From contig JACVTC010000018.1 in assembly GCA_016946835.1 (NCBI GenBank), positions 1,273,501 to 1,337,500 on the forward strand: a stretch of 64,000 nucleotides of DNA. Direction: 5' to 3'. The stretch is from Neocallimastix lanati (nom. inval.). Taxonomy: Eukaryota; Neocallimastigomycota; Neocallimastigomycetes; Neocallimastigales; Neocallimastigaceae. The notes under the pieces were generated by a model, which was given only the letters and a program-made list of their open reading frames with translations, searched no databases and was not told the origin of the DNA. Of the stretch, positions 44,210 to 54,371 are shown piece after piece (within the stretch, counting starts at the first letter, position 1; every line of letters begins with the position of its first letter). The position numbers and the translations under genes were made by a program.

Positions 44210-45590
44210 ATATTATTTCAAAAAAATATAATTTTTATTTAGTTAAAATTCATTATTTATATAATTTATATAAAATTAAAATTTCTAATTAATTTAATTT
44301 GCATGTTGATTTTTTTTAATTATTTACTATTAATAATTATTTAATTAAAAATTAAAATATAAATTAATAACTTAACTGTTTTTAACATTAATATAAATAA
44401 ATATTTGTATATATGATGATTATTTATTAAAAATATTATAACTTAATATTTTTGTTTTACTTATTAATTAATTTAATTACGAAATTATTAAAGTTCTATA
44501 TTTTTCTAAAGGTAACGTATCATATTTTGATTTTCTCGAGTTCTTCGGCTTAACTATTTATAATTGCTATAATAAAATTAATTATAGATAATATATCTCC
44601 TTTTTATTTCTCAATTTAATCATTAGTCTAAGTTAGATTAGGATTAATGTTAAATTGTAGAAAAAACTTATAGTAGTTTTTTACTGAAATTTAATAGTTT
44701 TATTATTAAATTAATTATAATTAAATTAATAAATACAACTTAATAATAACTTTAAATAAAATTTTTACTTAATTGAGAAAGATAAAAAAGAAAACTATAC
44801 TTATCTTCAAAATAGAAAGAATTTTATTATAAGAATTATAATGAACTAATAACAACAGTTATATTGAATTAAATAATGAAAGAGTTTATTTTATTAACAA
44901 ATCTCTTATCTAAGAAAAGATTAGATAAAAAAACCAAAATAAGTTTTTGATTGATATTTTATCCATATCGATCATCGGATTGATTAAATAAAACCAATTG
45001 CTTCTAAGAAGTGATTTTGAAAACCCTAATTATTCAATTCGCTAATCTAATCTAATGATAGAAAATAAAAGAAAAAATAATAAAAGATATTTCCATCATA
45101 AAATAATAAATTTATAAAAAAATAATGCATTAATAATATTAAATTATGTAATAAACAAAATATAAAATACATTATTAAATATCGAATACATAAAAGAAAA
45201 CAAAATAGAATTTTCTTTAATACTAAAATATTGAAAAATTAGGTAATATTAATAAAACTAGATATTAATAATAATATTGATATTATTAATAAAGTATTAA
45301 TATTGATAAATAATTGATATTAATATTTATAAATTGGACATTTGTAATAATTTGGAAGTAATTGAACAAAGGAAGGTTCTCAAAGAAAATAAATAAATAA
45401 ATAATTTAATTTTAGTTATTAAATTATTTTAATGGGAAATAAAAAAAATAACATAATTTATTCATTCCTTAACTAAAATGATATAATATTTTATTTATAT
45501 ATATAAATTAATCTTTATTATGGGCAATGACAACCTTAACAATTTTTCTTAAAACTTATTAAATCCATTTTTATTAAATATTTTCCCTAT

Positions 45591-45749
45591 TTATAAAATA
45601 GTAATTATTATTGTTTCTCTTATTATTACGATTAATATTATATCTTTGGTTATTGGATCACAAACAGTTACTGTGTTAAATTGTTGTTTCACTATTTTTA
45701 AAGGTCTTAATAAAAATGGATGCAATTTTCTTCTATTAAAGTTTCCGAT
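45591..45749 (-). pseudogene. Ty3 Pol C-terminal relic, left copy
   Basis: Minus strand encodes the part of the integrase C-terminal module from RRKLHPFLLRPLKIVKQ through FNTVTVCDPITK, cut at 45749 by element C. The fuller copy is 55753-56096. Confidence 0.75.
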
Positions 45750-46069
45750 TGTTAAGGTTTTAGAGAATTAAATAAAAATAAAGTAAAGAAACACAAATTT
45801 TATTTATTTATTTATTATTTTTATTTATAAATTTATTTTATTTTATTTGATTTTATTTTTTTATGATTTTTAAAAATTGGTAGCAAAATTTACAACTATT
45901 TATACTTTTTTTTCAAGGCATAAAAGTTGTTCTTGCCACTAAATTACATTTTATTATTATTTTTCTTTTTATATATAAAAACTATTAAATTTAAATTGAT
46001 TTTTGTAATCAATTATATAAAATTTAATTATAACAATATAAATAAAATACATTTATAATATTAATAAAA

Positions 46070-46135
<66 letters not shown>

Positions 46136-46632
46136 CTTTTTATAATCTATCTAAAATATTACTAATAAGAATTTATTTAATTGGCTAAAATTTTTATTAC
46201 AATCTGTTAAAATATTCAAATAAAAATAAAAATACTATTCTAATATAAAGGTTTTTAATAAAATAAAATATTTGTCAATATAAAATAAAACATTTCGATA
46301 TAAAATTTTATAATAAAAGTTAAAATATAATATATAAATTTTTAATTATCAATATATAAAAATATTATTAATACAAATTTTCATTATTAATATAAAAATA
46401 AAAAAGTAAGATTTATTATTAATATTGCTAATATAAGTTTTAAATATATAAAAATATTACTATTAATATAAGATTTAATATAAAATTATAAAGTTTAATA
46501 TAATTTTTGATTTAATTTTTAATCTTTGAATTTAAAAATTTATTAAAGTACAAAAATAATAATGTACACATAATGTATTAGAAATAAATCGTAGATTTAA
46601 TTAAGAATGCATTATTTAGTACGTTCTTATCA
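45750..46632 (-). repeat. 3' LTR of element C (883 bp)
   Basis: TGTTAAGG to TTCTTATCA; nearly identical to 52905-53793 except for the T-run at about 46073-46134. Confidence 0.93.
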
Positions 46633-46645
46633 AGATGCCCCGACG
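46633..46645 (-). other. Polypurine tract of element C
   Basis: Minus strand CGTCGGGGCATCT adjoining the LTR, as in element A. Confidence 0.75.
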
Positions 46646-46650
46646 AAGAC

Positions 46651-49600
46651 TCAAGCTTCTCTGTAAGCGGAGTTAAACTTTACTAAATTTTTAAAATGAA
46701 CATTCCTATCGAGTTGTTTCCCAGTTTTCTGATCGATTAAGGTTGCCGTGTTGAATTGAATTTTTAAAATTTTAAATGGTCCATTGTAATATGGTTCTAG
46801 CTTAGTGCGGCTAAAGTTTCTAACAAGAACAAGATCACCAGCCTTTAATTCTTTTCCTTTTTTCATACTTATTTGTTCTTCTCGTCTTGTTGCCCAATAC
46901 TTGTTAGCATTCTTCACATTTTCGCACGCTTCTCTAGTCCATTGATAATGACGAACAAATTTTTCCATTAAAATTTCATCATACGATTTACCTGCATTTT
47001 CAATTGTTCTTATGGCTATATCATAAGGCTGTTGGTCTTCTCTTCCATATACTAATTCAAAACTAGAATGTCCGGTAGCTGTGTTTTTGGTAGTTCGAAG
47101 TGCCCATAAAGCAGAAGGTAAAACTTCATCCCAATCTTGATTTTTCCTTCCTAATAAACGAAGTAATTTTCCAATTTCTTTATTTCGGTTTTCAGTGAGA
47201 CCATTGGATTCAGGGTGATAGGTAGCTATGAATTTTACATAGACATCATAAAGATCAAGAAAGATTTTAGTCATATCAGAAGTGAATTGGACTCCATTAT
47301 CCGTAGTAATAACTTGAGGTACACCATGTCTTGCAAAAACGTTTATTAAAAATTTAATTATATCAGAGGAAGTTATGTTTTCAGTGGGTTCAGCTTCAAC
47401 CCATTTGGTAAAGTAATCAACAGTTACTATAATATATTGATTATTATTTCTTGTTTTTGGTAACGGTCCTATAATATCTAATCCTAAATGCACAAAGGGA
47501 CCCTCTACTTTAGTTGGATGGTTTTCGGTTGGTTCTGGATATGGTTGAGGACGATTTAACTGGCATTTTTCACAATTACTAACAATTCTTTTGATATCTT
47601 TAATCATATGATTCCAATAAAAGTTTTTCTTAAGTCTTTGATATGTTTTGTAATATCCTTCGTGGCCAATATTATGAGCTTCTAAAATTAATTTAAATTT
47701 TTCATTTTCATCCGTTATTAATTTTCTATAATTTCCATTGTCGATAAAGTAATCTTCACCATCAATAACAGTAAACTTTTCATTAATAAATTCCTTTATA
47801 ACTTTAGATAATAATTCTTCATTATTTCCATTAGTAATTTTTGTTAATAATATCTTTCTCTCTTCCTTACTTTTCATTCTTGAAAGAGCATCAGCTAACA
47901 CATTCTTTTTGCCTGATTCATATTTTATATTAATTCCGAGCATACTAGCGGTTAGACACCATCTTGTTTGCCTTGCATTCAAAGGTTCTTTATTCTTAAA
48001 TAAACCAACTAATGGTTTATGATCTGTGTAAATAGTTGTAGGTAATGGATTTCCTTCAATATAAGATTTAAATTTAGTCATACAGTAAAACAAAGCGGTT
48101 CCTTCTAAATCGGTAATACCATAATTCTTTTCAGCTTTCTTTAAACTTCTACTTATAAAGTGTATTGGATGCTCCTTACCGGTTTCTTCTTCTTTTTGTA
48201 AAAGAACTCCACCAATTCCATTATACGAAGCATCAGTTCTAATGATAAAAGGTTTGTCAAATGACGGAAATTTTAGAATAGGTGCATTGATTAATTTTTC
48301 TTTTAGGAGTTCAAAGCTTTCTTGTTGTTCTTTATTCCATTCATATTTGGTATTCTTTTTCAATAATTTACATAAAGGTGAGGTAATTTGAGCATATTTA
48401 GGAATAAAATCACGATAATATCCTACTGCTCCTAAAAATGATCTTAATTCATGAAGTGATGAAGGGGCTTCCCACTTCTTAATAGCTGTTATTTTGCTTT
48501 CCATGGGACTTAATCCTTTAGTAGTAAGTTTGTGACCTAATACATCAACTTCAGTTTGAAGAAAATGGCATTTTTCAATATTAATTTTTAACTTGTTTTC
48601 TTTAAATACTTCTAAGACTTGTTTAATATGGACTAAATGTTCTTCAATACTTTTGGAATATATTAAAACATCATCAATAAATACGTAAACAAATTCACCA
48701 ATAAAAGGGAATAAAATTTTATTCATTTCTCTTTGGAAGGTTGAGGGAGCTCCAGTAAGTCCAAAAGGCATAACCTTAAATTGATAATTTCCAAACTTAG
48801 TAGTGAAAGTGGTTACTTCAACGCTTTCTTCATCCATTAAGATTTGGTGAAAACCAGAAAATAAATCAAGAGTTGTAAATATTTTAGCTCCTCCGAGACT
48901 ATCAAAAATTTCATCTATATATGGAACTGAATAAGAATCTTTTTCTGTCATATCATTGACTTTTCGGTAGTCAATGCACAAGCGCCACTTTCCATTGTGT
49001 TTTAGAATAAGTACTACTGGAGATGACCATTCTGAACAGGATGGTTCTATCAATCCTTTCTTAATAAGTTTTGTAAGTTCTTCTTTTAAGATATCTGATT
49101 TTAATTTAGTTAACCTATAACTTCTTAATTTTACTGGCTTTGAATTTGCTTTTAAACGGATCTTATGTGGTGAAAGTTTAGAAGGAGTTAGTTCTTCTGT
49201 TGAAGTGGCAACTATGTCAATCATTTCTTTGAGAATTTTAATAATTTGTTCTTTATAATCTTTATTTAAGGTGCTTAAAAATTCATCACTCTCAATAAAT
49301 TCCATTGGAGTTAATTCCTTTATAATTTCCTTTTCATTATTCGTTTCTTTAACTTTTCTAATAGTGCAAATTATACTTTCTTCATCATAATATTGATTAT
49401 TTATTTTAGCTATTTCTTCGTATTCACTTTCTGACAAAAGTTTACATAAACTGTTTAAGGTCGGATGAATAAATAAACAATGATCGATTTGAGTTTTAAA
49501 GTTTATTAACATATCATAAAAGGAGTCTTCTTTCTCAATAATTCTAAAGTCCGCATTAAATTCATAATTATTAATTTTTACTGGTAATCGAACAATAATT

Positions 49601-51561
49601 CCTTCCGAGTATTCTTCATCTTGTGTTGCTAGTTGGATTCTTCCACGACTTTTTCCAACTGTTTCATATTCACCAGGTAATTTATCAAAATACTGCTTAG
49701 TAACGATGCTTAGGTTACTACAAGAATCAATTAAAAGTTTTCCTAGTACTCCGTCAACGCTTGCATCAACCATTGCTAAGTCTTCTTCGGCTACTTCATT
49801 ACTTTTACTTATGTAGCTATGGTCATAGTTATTTACTAATAAAGTTCGTGCTATTACATTGTCTACAGTTCCAATTATTTTAGATTTTTCTAACTTTAAA
49901 CCTTGAGTTAATTGTGAACGAATTTTAGGACATGCATTCAAGAGTTGACCTATCGTAATACTGGATTTAAGATTATTTAAATCATCCATAATATTGTAAG
50001 GTTCTTTATTATTCATCATTTTGATATTCCTTTTTACTAATTGAGTATTTCCATTATTAGTTTCCTTAGTTTTTGTTGAAATTAATTTTTCCAAAGTATT
50101 AGTTTTATTTTGTTGATTATCTTTATTCATTTCTAGATCTTCTATTTCATTATCGATTACAAGTATATCTTCAGATTCAACTTTTTCCTTTCCTTTTGAT
50201 GAATAATTGTTGTTTTCTTCTTTACTTTCTCTTACTCTTGTCATATTTCTTAATTCTTTTTCTTTTTGTTTTTCTTTGTTAATATTTGGTTGAGTTAAAA
50301 TTGAAGGAAGTATTTGATTTTTATAAACTTTATTTGGTTTATTATGCAGTTCATTTTCTTTCTTCTTTCTTAAAGCAGGAGTTGCAAAAGGACGTGGATT
50401 ATCTTTTAAACTTTTATGTACTTTCTTGGAATTATTTTCTTCTTTTTCGCTGTTATTATCATTCATTTTTCTTTTTATAGCATTTATAATGATATCATCC
50501 TCACTTTCAGTTGTGTCACTAAAATCAGATTCTTCAGATTCTTCATTAAAGGAATTATTATCAATTGGAGTATTCTTAGTAAAAGTATTATTTTGTAAAT
50601 TATTTAATGAAGCTATTGTTTTGTCATTGGGAGTGCTTCTGCTCCCATTTAGAAGTTTAAAGACTTTCTGGAATATATTTCTTTTTTTATTTTTTTCCAT
50701 AATCTTATTTAATTGAGGGCAATAGTATGAGTAATGACCTTCTTCCTTACAGAAGAAGCAAGTTTTAACAGATAAATTTCTCATTTTCTGGGTTGATTCT
50801 TCTATAATATCTTGAGGTTTCGGTTTATTATTTGTTTGATTTATTTGGAAAGTTTCGTTTCTTCTTTTAGGATAAAGTCTTGAAGTAGTACTGTTTTGAT
50901 TATTTTGATTATGTTGGGAATTATTAACATTATAGGTATTAATATTATTGTTCCTTACAGAAAGTCTATCTACTTTCTCGGCAATTTTGAAAGCTTTATC
51001 CATACTTATATCATCTTTAAGGGATAATTTCTTCAAGGCTTCATAATTATTTTGAATAGAATCAATATAATCTAGTACACCAATGCGCTTTCTTCTCTTT
51101 TTATCAAGTTTAGTGTACAAAGTTCTATATCTTACATTAAAGTCTTTAATCTTTTCGTTTCTTTTAATTCGCATTGCACGAAGTTCTTTAAGAAGTAAAT
51201 TTTGGTCTTCTTTAATACCGTAAAAATTTTCAAGACTTGAAATAATTTTTTCAAGGGAAGGAAATTTAATATCATCATCAACATTTTCTTCTTCATCATC
51301 TTCTTCTTCTTCATCTGATGAATCATCACTTTCATCATCACTATCTTCTCCCAAATCTTCAATAACGCGTTGTACTTCACCAGAGCTGGTAAGTAAACAA
51401 GCATTAAATATTGTTTCTGGATCTGTAATACCTTGTATCTTGATCCAAAGTTTTAATTCAGTAGCCCAGGACTTAATATCCAAATTGTCCTTGCTAAGTT
51501 TCACAATATCTCTTAATTCTTTTTTCAATTCTTTAAAGCTCAAAGTTGTTTCCTTGGACAT
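46651..51561 (-). CDS. gag-pol: Gag-Pol polyprotein of element C (fused in one frame)
   Basis: 1636 codons from the Met at 51559-51561, chosen by homology to element B Gag; an in-frame Met 22 codons upstream is unsupported. Gag: FKELKKELRDIV, an acidic run (about residues 72-98), capsid helices, and CCHC knuckle CFFCKEEGHYSYYC (268-281). Pol: DSC protease motif (about 612), RT FIDD (about 961), RNase H (Asp at about 1110), integrase zinc site (about 1296-1333) and D,D,E (about 1362, 1421, 1457). Element A, B and E end Gag at the slippery site and use -1 for Pol; here a seven-A run (six in A) puts the pol frame directly in line, so Gag alone would not be made. Confidence 0.93.
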   Translation of the reverse strand: MSKETTLSFKELKKELRDIVKLSKDNLDIKSWATELKLWIKIQGITDPETIFNACLLTSSGEVQRVIEDLGEDSDDESDDSSDEEEEDDEEENVDDDIKFPSLEKIISSLENFYGIKEDQNLLLKELRAMRIKRNEKIKDFNVRYRTLYTKLDKKRRKRIGVLDYIDSIQNNYEALKKLSLKDDISMDKAFKIAEKVDRLSVRNNNINTYNVNNSQHNQNNQNSTTSRLYPKRRNETFQINQTNNKPKPQDIIEESTQKMRNLSVKTCFFCKEEGHYSYYCPQLNKIMEKNKKRNIFQKVFKLLNGSRSTPNDKTIASLNNLQNNTFTKNTPIDNNSFNEESEESDFSDTTESEDDIIINAIKRKMNDNNSEKEENNSKKVHKSLKDNPRPFATPALRKKKENELHNKPNKVYKNQILPSILTQPNINKEKQKEKELRNMTRVRESKEENNNYSSKGKEKVESEDILVIDNEIEDLEMNKDNQQNKTNTLEKLISTKTKETNNGNTQLVKRNIKMMNNKEPYNIMDDLNNLKSSITIGQLLNACPKIRSQLTQGLKLEKSKIIGTVDNVIARTLLVNNYDHSYISKSNEVAEEDLAMVDASVDGVLGKLLIDSCSNLSIVTKQYFDKLPGEYETVGKSRGRIQLATQDEEYSEGIIVRLPVKINNYEFNADFRIIEKEDSFYDMLINFKTQIDHCLFIHPTLNSLCKLLSESEYEEIAKINNQYYDEESIICTIRKVKETNNEKEIIKELTPMEFIESDEFLSTLNKDYKEQIIKILKEMIDIVATSTEELTPSKLSPHKIRLKANSKPVKLRSYRLTKLKSDILKEELTKLIKKGLIEPSCSEWSSPVVLILKHNGKWRLCIDYRKVNDMTEKDSYSVPYIDEIFDSLGGAKIFTTLDLFSGFHQILMDEESVEVTTFTTKFGNYQFKVMPFGLTGAPSTFQREMNKILFPFIGEFVYVFIDDVLIYSKSIEEHLVHIKQVLEVFKENKLKINIEKCHFLQTEVDVLGHKLTTKGLSPMESKITAIKKWEAPSSLHELRSFLGAVGYYRDFIPKYAQITSPLCKLLKKNTKYEWNKEQQESFELLKEKLINAPILKFPSFDKPFIIRTDASYNGIGGVLLQKEEETGKEHPIHFISRSLKKAEKNYGITDLEGTALFYCMTKFKSYIEGNPLPTTIYTDHKPLVGLFKNKEPLNARQTRWCLTASMLGINIKYESGKKNVLADALSRMKSKEERKILLTKITNGNNEELLSKVIKEFINEKFTVIDGEDYFIDNGNYRKLITDENEKFKLILEAHNIGHEGYYKTYQRLKKNFYWNHMIKDIKRIVSNCEKCQLNRPQPYPEPTENHPTKVEGPFVHLGLDIIGPLPKTRNNNQYIIVTVDYFTKWVEAEPTENITSSDIIKFLINVFARHGVPQVITTDNGVQFTSDMTKIFLDLYDVYVKFIATYHPESNGLTENRNKEIGKLLRLLGRKNQDWDEVLPSALWALRTTKNTATGHSSFELVYGREDQQPYDIAIRTIENAGKSYDEILMEKFVRHYQWTREACENVKNANKYWATRREEQISMKKGKELKAGDLVLVRNFSRTKLEPYYNGPFKILKIQFNTATLIDQKTGKQLDRNVHFKNLVKFNSAYREA
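50609..50661 (-). promoter_or_regulatory. Frameshift signal of element C, bypassed by the fused frame
   Basis: TTTAAAC (plus 50655-50661), stem 1 TGGGAG/CTCCCA (plus 50642-50647 and 50628-50633) and GAAGC/GCTTC are all kept as in element A, but the open frame already reads TTT AAA CTT, so no slip is needed. Confidence 0.8.
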
Positions 51562-51736
51562 TTTGTTTAAATATTTCTTGTTGTATATTAATGAGGTGAT
51601 TAAATAAGAATAAATTTGGAAATACAACTTTAAAAATATTATTTAATAGGTAATTTAATATCGAATCAATTTTTAAAACAATATATTTTAGTAACTTTTG
51701 AAAATAATAATTTTATTTGCTTTCTTTAGTAGATAT

Positions 51737-51890
51737 AAGCTCGAAATCCTTATCGACAACTTAGTAGAAATTATAAAGCACGAGGTTCTTTTCGACCACT
51801 TTATTAAGAATAATTTTTAAGTTCGAAATCTTTATCGACAACTTAATAGAATATTTTTCAAGCTCGAAATCTTTATCGACCACTTGAATT
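51737..51890 (-). repeat. Four tandem repeats of about 40 bp upstream of gag, element C
   Basis: Units begin near 51737, 51776, 51818 and 51859 with plus-strand consensus AAGCTCGAAATCTTTATCGA followed by CAACTTAATAGAA. Each carries two TCGA sites. The array lies 175-330 nt before the gag start, as does the different repeat array of element B. Confidence 0.8.
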
Positions 51891-52059
51891 TTGTAATTTA
51901 GTATATTTGTAGTAATAAATTTAGAAGCAAAGTTTTATTTATTATTTTCACCTTTCAAAAATTTTTCTTTTTAAACGATAAATATTGTATTGTTATAGTT
52001 AATAAAATTATTAATTAATTATAATTATTAAACACAAAAAATAATCTTTATTGTCGTAC

Positions 52060-52215
52060 AATCTGATAGTACACACTGTCTGACGTGCAGCTTACCTAAT
52101 GGTGTCATGCCACGCGTGTGCCACGATTACTATATTCAATATAAAATATAGCAGTTCAGAGCCTACTAGCCCAATTACTATGTAGGATAAACTTAATCCG
52201 ATAATCTATGTACGG
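52060..52215 (-). other. Conserved structured leader block, element C
   Basis: Counterpart of 43025-43195; hairpin CTATATT/AATATAG at 52130-52151. The following leader (52370-52700) holds further G+C-rich text and a hairpin CTTACG/CGTAAG near 52466-52487. No gene. Confidence 0.65.
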
Positions 52216-52881
52216 AATAAAAAAAATTTTAAAAGTATTCAATAATATTTTTATTAACTAATAAAAATTAACTAAAAACACAATATTTTCAAAGTAAATT
52301 AAGATTCTTTTACAGGAATTATTAAACAAATAAAGTATCAGTAATAAAAAAAAATAAAAAAAATTTAAATGGCGAAGTTAGCCAAAGTCTGATACTTTAT
52401 ATAATAAAGTGCCTTATAACTAGCACAAAGAAAAGTAAAAAAAATATATATAAAAAAAAACAATCTTACGCCTTCGGTGACGTAAGCTCCTTATTCGCCA
52501 GTGCTTGGAAAGTACCCGCACCTTCGTGTGTTGAAACGTTGAAGGCTGAACTATTATTACCGGGTCGGTAACCAAATACCTTCGTCTACTTTCCAATTAA
52601 TCTCCAAATTAACTACTATTCAATAACCTACTATGAATAGAGTTAATTTGTTGCTATCTGAGAATACACTGTGTATGAGCTCTATCCGCTCCTTGTTATA
52701 ATTTTACAAAATTTATTTTTTTAGAATCTTAATTTTACTTATTTAAAAAAAAATTTTTTTTATATATACATCAAACAAGCGCCATAGGTTAATCAAAGGA
52801 TTAACGACTTACTTGTTTATCAATATAAAATAAAAAAAAATTAAAAAAATCTATGTTATTTACTATTATTTCTATTTAATA

Positions 52882-52898
52882 CCCCGATATCTCCACCA
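52882..52898 (-). other. Primer-binding site of element C
   Basis: Minus strand TGGTGGAGATATCGGGG, six bases from the LTR; same as element B. Confidence 0.75.
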
Positions 52899-52904
52899 TA
52901 TAAA

Positions 52905-53224
52905 TGTTAAGGTTTTAGAGAATTAAATAAAAATAAAGTAAAGAAACACAAATTTTATTTATTTATTTATTATTTTTATTTATAAATTTATTTTATTTTA
53001 TTTGATTTTATTTTTTTATGATTTTTAAAAATTGGTAGCAAAATTTACAACTATTTATACTTTTTTTTCAAGGCATAAAAGTTGTTCTTGCCACTAAATT
53101 ACATTTTATTATTATTTTTCTTTTTATATATAAAAACTATTAAATTTAAATTGATTTTTGTAATCAATTATATAAAATTTAATTATAACAATATAAATAA
53201 AATACATTTATAATATTAATAAAA

Positions 53225-53296
<72 letters not shown>

Positions 53297-53793
53297 CTTT
53301 TTATAATCTATCTAAAATATTACTAATAAGAATTTATTTAATTGGCTAAAATTTTTATTACAATCTGTTAAAATATTCAAATAAAAATAAAAATACTATT
53401 CTAATATAAAGGTTTTTAATAAAATAAAATATTTGTCAATATAAAATAAAACATTTCGATATAAAATTTTATAATAAAAGTTAAAATATAATATATAAAT
53501 TTTTAATTATCAATATATAAAAATATTATTAATACAAATTTTCATTATTAATATAAAAATAAAAAAGTAAGATTTATTATTAATATTGCTAATATAAGTT
53601 TTAAATATATAAAAATATTACTATTAATATAAGATTTAATATAAAATTATAAAGTTTAATATAATTTTTGATTTAATTTTTAATCTTTGAATTTAAAAAT
53701 TTATTAAAGTACAAAAATAATAATGTACACATAATGTATTAGAAATAAATCGTAGATTTAATTAAGAATGCATTATTTAGTACGTTCTTATCA
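52905..53793 (-). repeat. 5' LTR of element C (889 bp)
   Basis: Ends as the other LTR; T-run at about 53226-53296. AACA follows directly (53794-53797). Confidence 0.93.
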
Positions 53794-53797
53794 AACA

Positions 53798-54262
53798 TGA
53801 TACGGTATTTTATTTATGTATCTAAATTAATATTTATTTATGGGCAATGACAATAAGGAATTATGACAAAATAATATATTCTAATATTAATTAGAAATAA
53901 CACATACAATAATACAAAATAAAGTAATAAATATATCTTTTTAATGTTCTCTTTATTTATTATTAATTATTAATTATTACATAAATTATTATTATTACTC
54001 TCTTATATAAATATTATAATTAATTATCTCAAATATATATAATATCTCTTTTTAACTATACTAAAATAAAATATAAAATAGCTATTTATATGAATTAATT
54101 TATCATAAGTATAAACTTATAAATAAAAGAATTCTCCGTTTAACAATTATTATTCTAAAATTATATATATTATTATAAAATTATTATTGACCAATAATAT
54201 TTAAGTATTTCTTTAACCTAAAGAATCTACCTAAATACCATTTTTATAGTGGTCACGTATCA
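53798..54262 (-). repeat. Solo LTR, family D (465 bp), TSD AACA
   Basis: Inverted ends TGATACG/CGTATCA, AACA on both sides (53794-53797 and 54263-54266). It sits 16 bp from tRNA-Val copy 2, in the same target AACATACC used at copy 1. Matches the LTR at 14575-15035 in length and ends; strand taken from that element. Confidence 0.9.
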
Positions 54263-54278
54263 AACATACCAACAGGAT

Positions 54279-54351
54279 ATTCGAATAGTGTAGTGGTTAT
54301 CACGTTTGCTTTACACGCAAAAGGTCTCCGGTTCGAACCCGGGTTCGGGTA
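54279..54351 (+). tRNA. tRNA-Val (anticodon UAC), copy 2
   Basis: Same 73-nt sequence as copy 1 with intact cloverleaf, A and B boxes. It lies 10162 bp from copy 1 and belongs to the duplicated unit. Solo LTR D ends 16 bp upstream. Confidence 0.97.
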
Positions 54352-54358
54352 AAAGGTA

Positions 54359-54371
54359 TTTTAATATTTTT
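54359..54371 (+). terminator. Pol III terminator T-runs, tRNA-Val copy 2
   Basis: TTTT and TTTTT as at copy 1. Confidence 0.75.

Larger units (their letters stand above)
44103..45749 (+). repeat. Segmental duplication unit, left copy (with tRNA-Val copy 1)
   Basis: 1647 bp identical by eye to 54265-55911 (offset 10162). Besides the tRNA it holds LTR relics: CGTATCA (44516-44522) as in family D ends, an H/I-like block (about 44880-45000), a D-like start TGATATAATATTTTATTTAT (45480) and the tail of a Ty3 pol. It is cut exactly by the LTR of element C after TTTCCGAT. Confidence 0.93.
45750..53793 (-). mobile_element. Ty3/gypsy retrotransposon C (family A/C), full length, unmatched flanks
   Basis: 8.0-kb element: LTRs of 883 and 889 bp (length difference in the poly-T run), leader, primer site, one long gag-pol frame and polypurine tract. 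Outer flanks do not match: CCGAT on the left, AACA on the right. In 55904-55915 the left target continues TTTCCGATTAATAC, so C is a hybrid of two elements or a recombinant rather than a simple insertion. Confidence 0.93.

Noticed and set aside
51562-51627. Upstream Met adding 22 residues to Gag of element C
   Set aside because: Homology with element B Gag starts at the next Met; the extra residues are unrelated in the two families.
45750-53793. Element C as a simple insertion with a TSD
   Set aside because: Flanks CCGAT and AACA do not match, and the intact left target at 55904-55915 continues differently.
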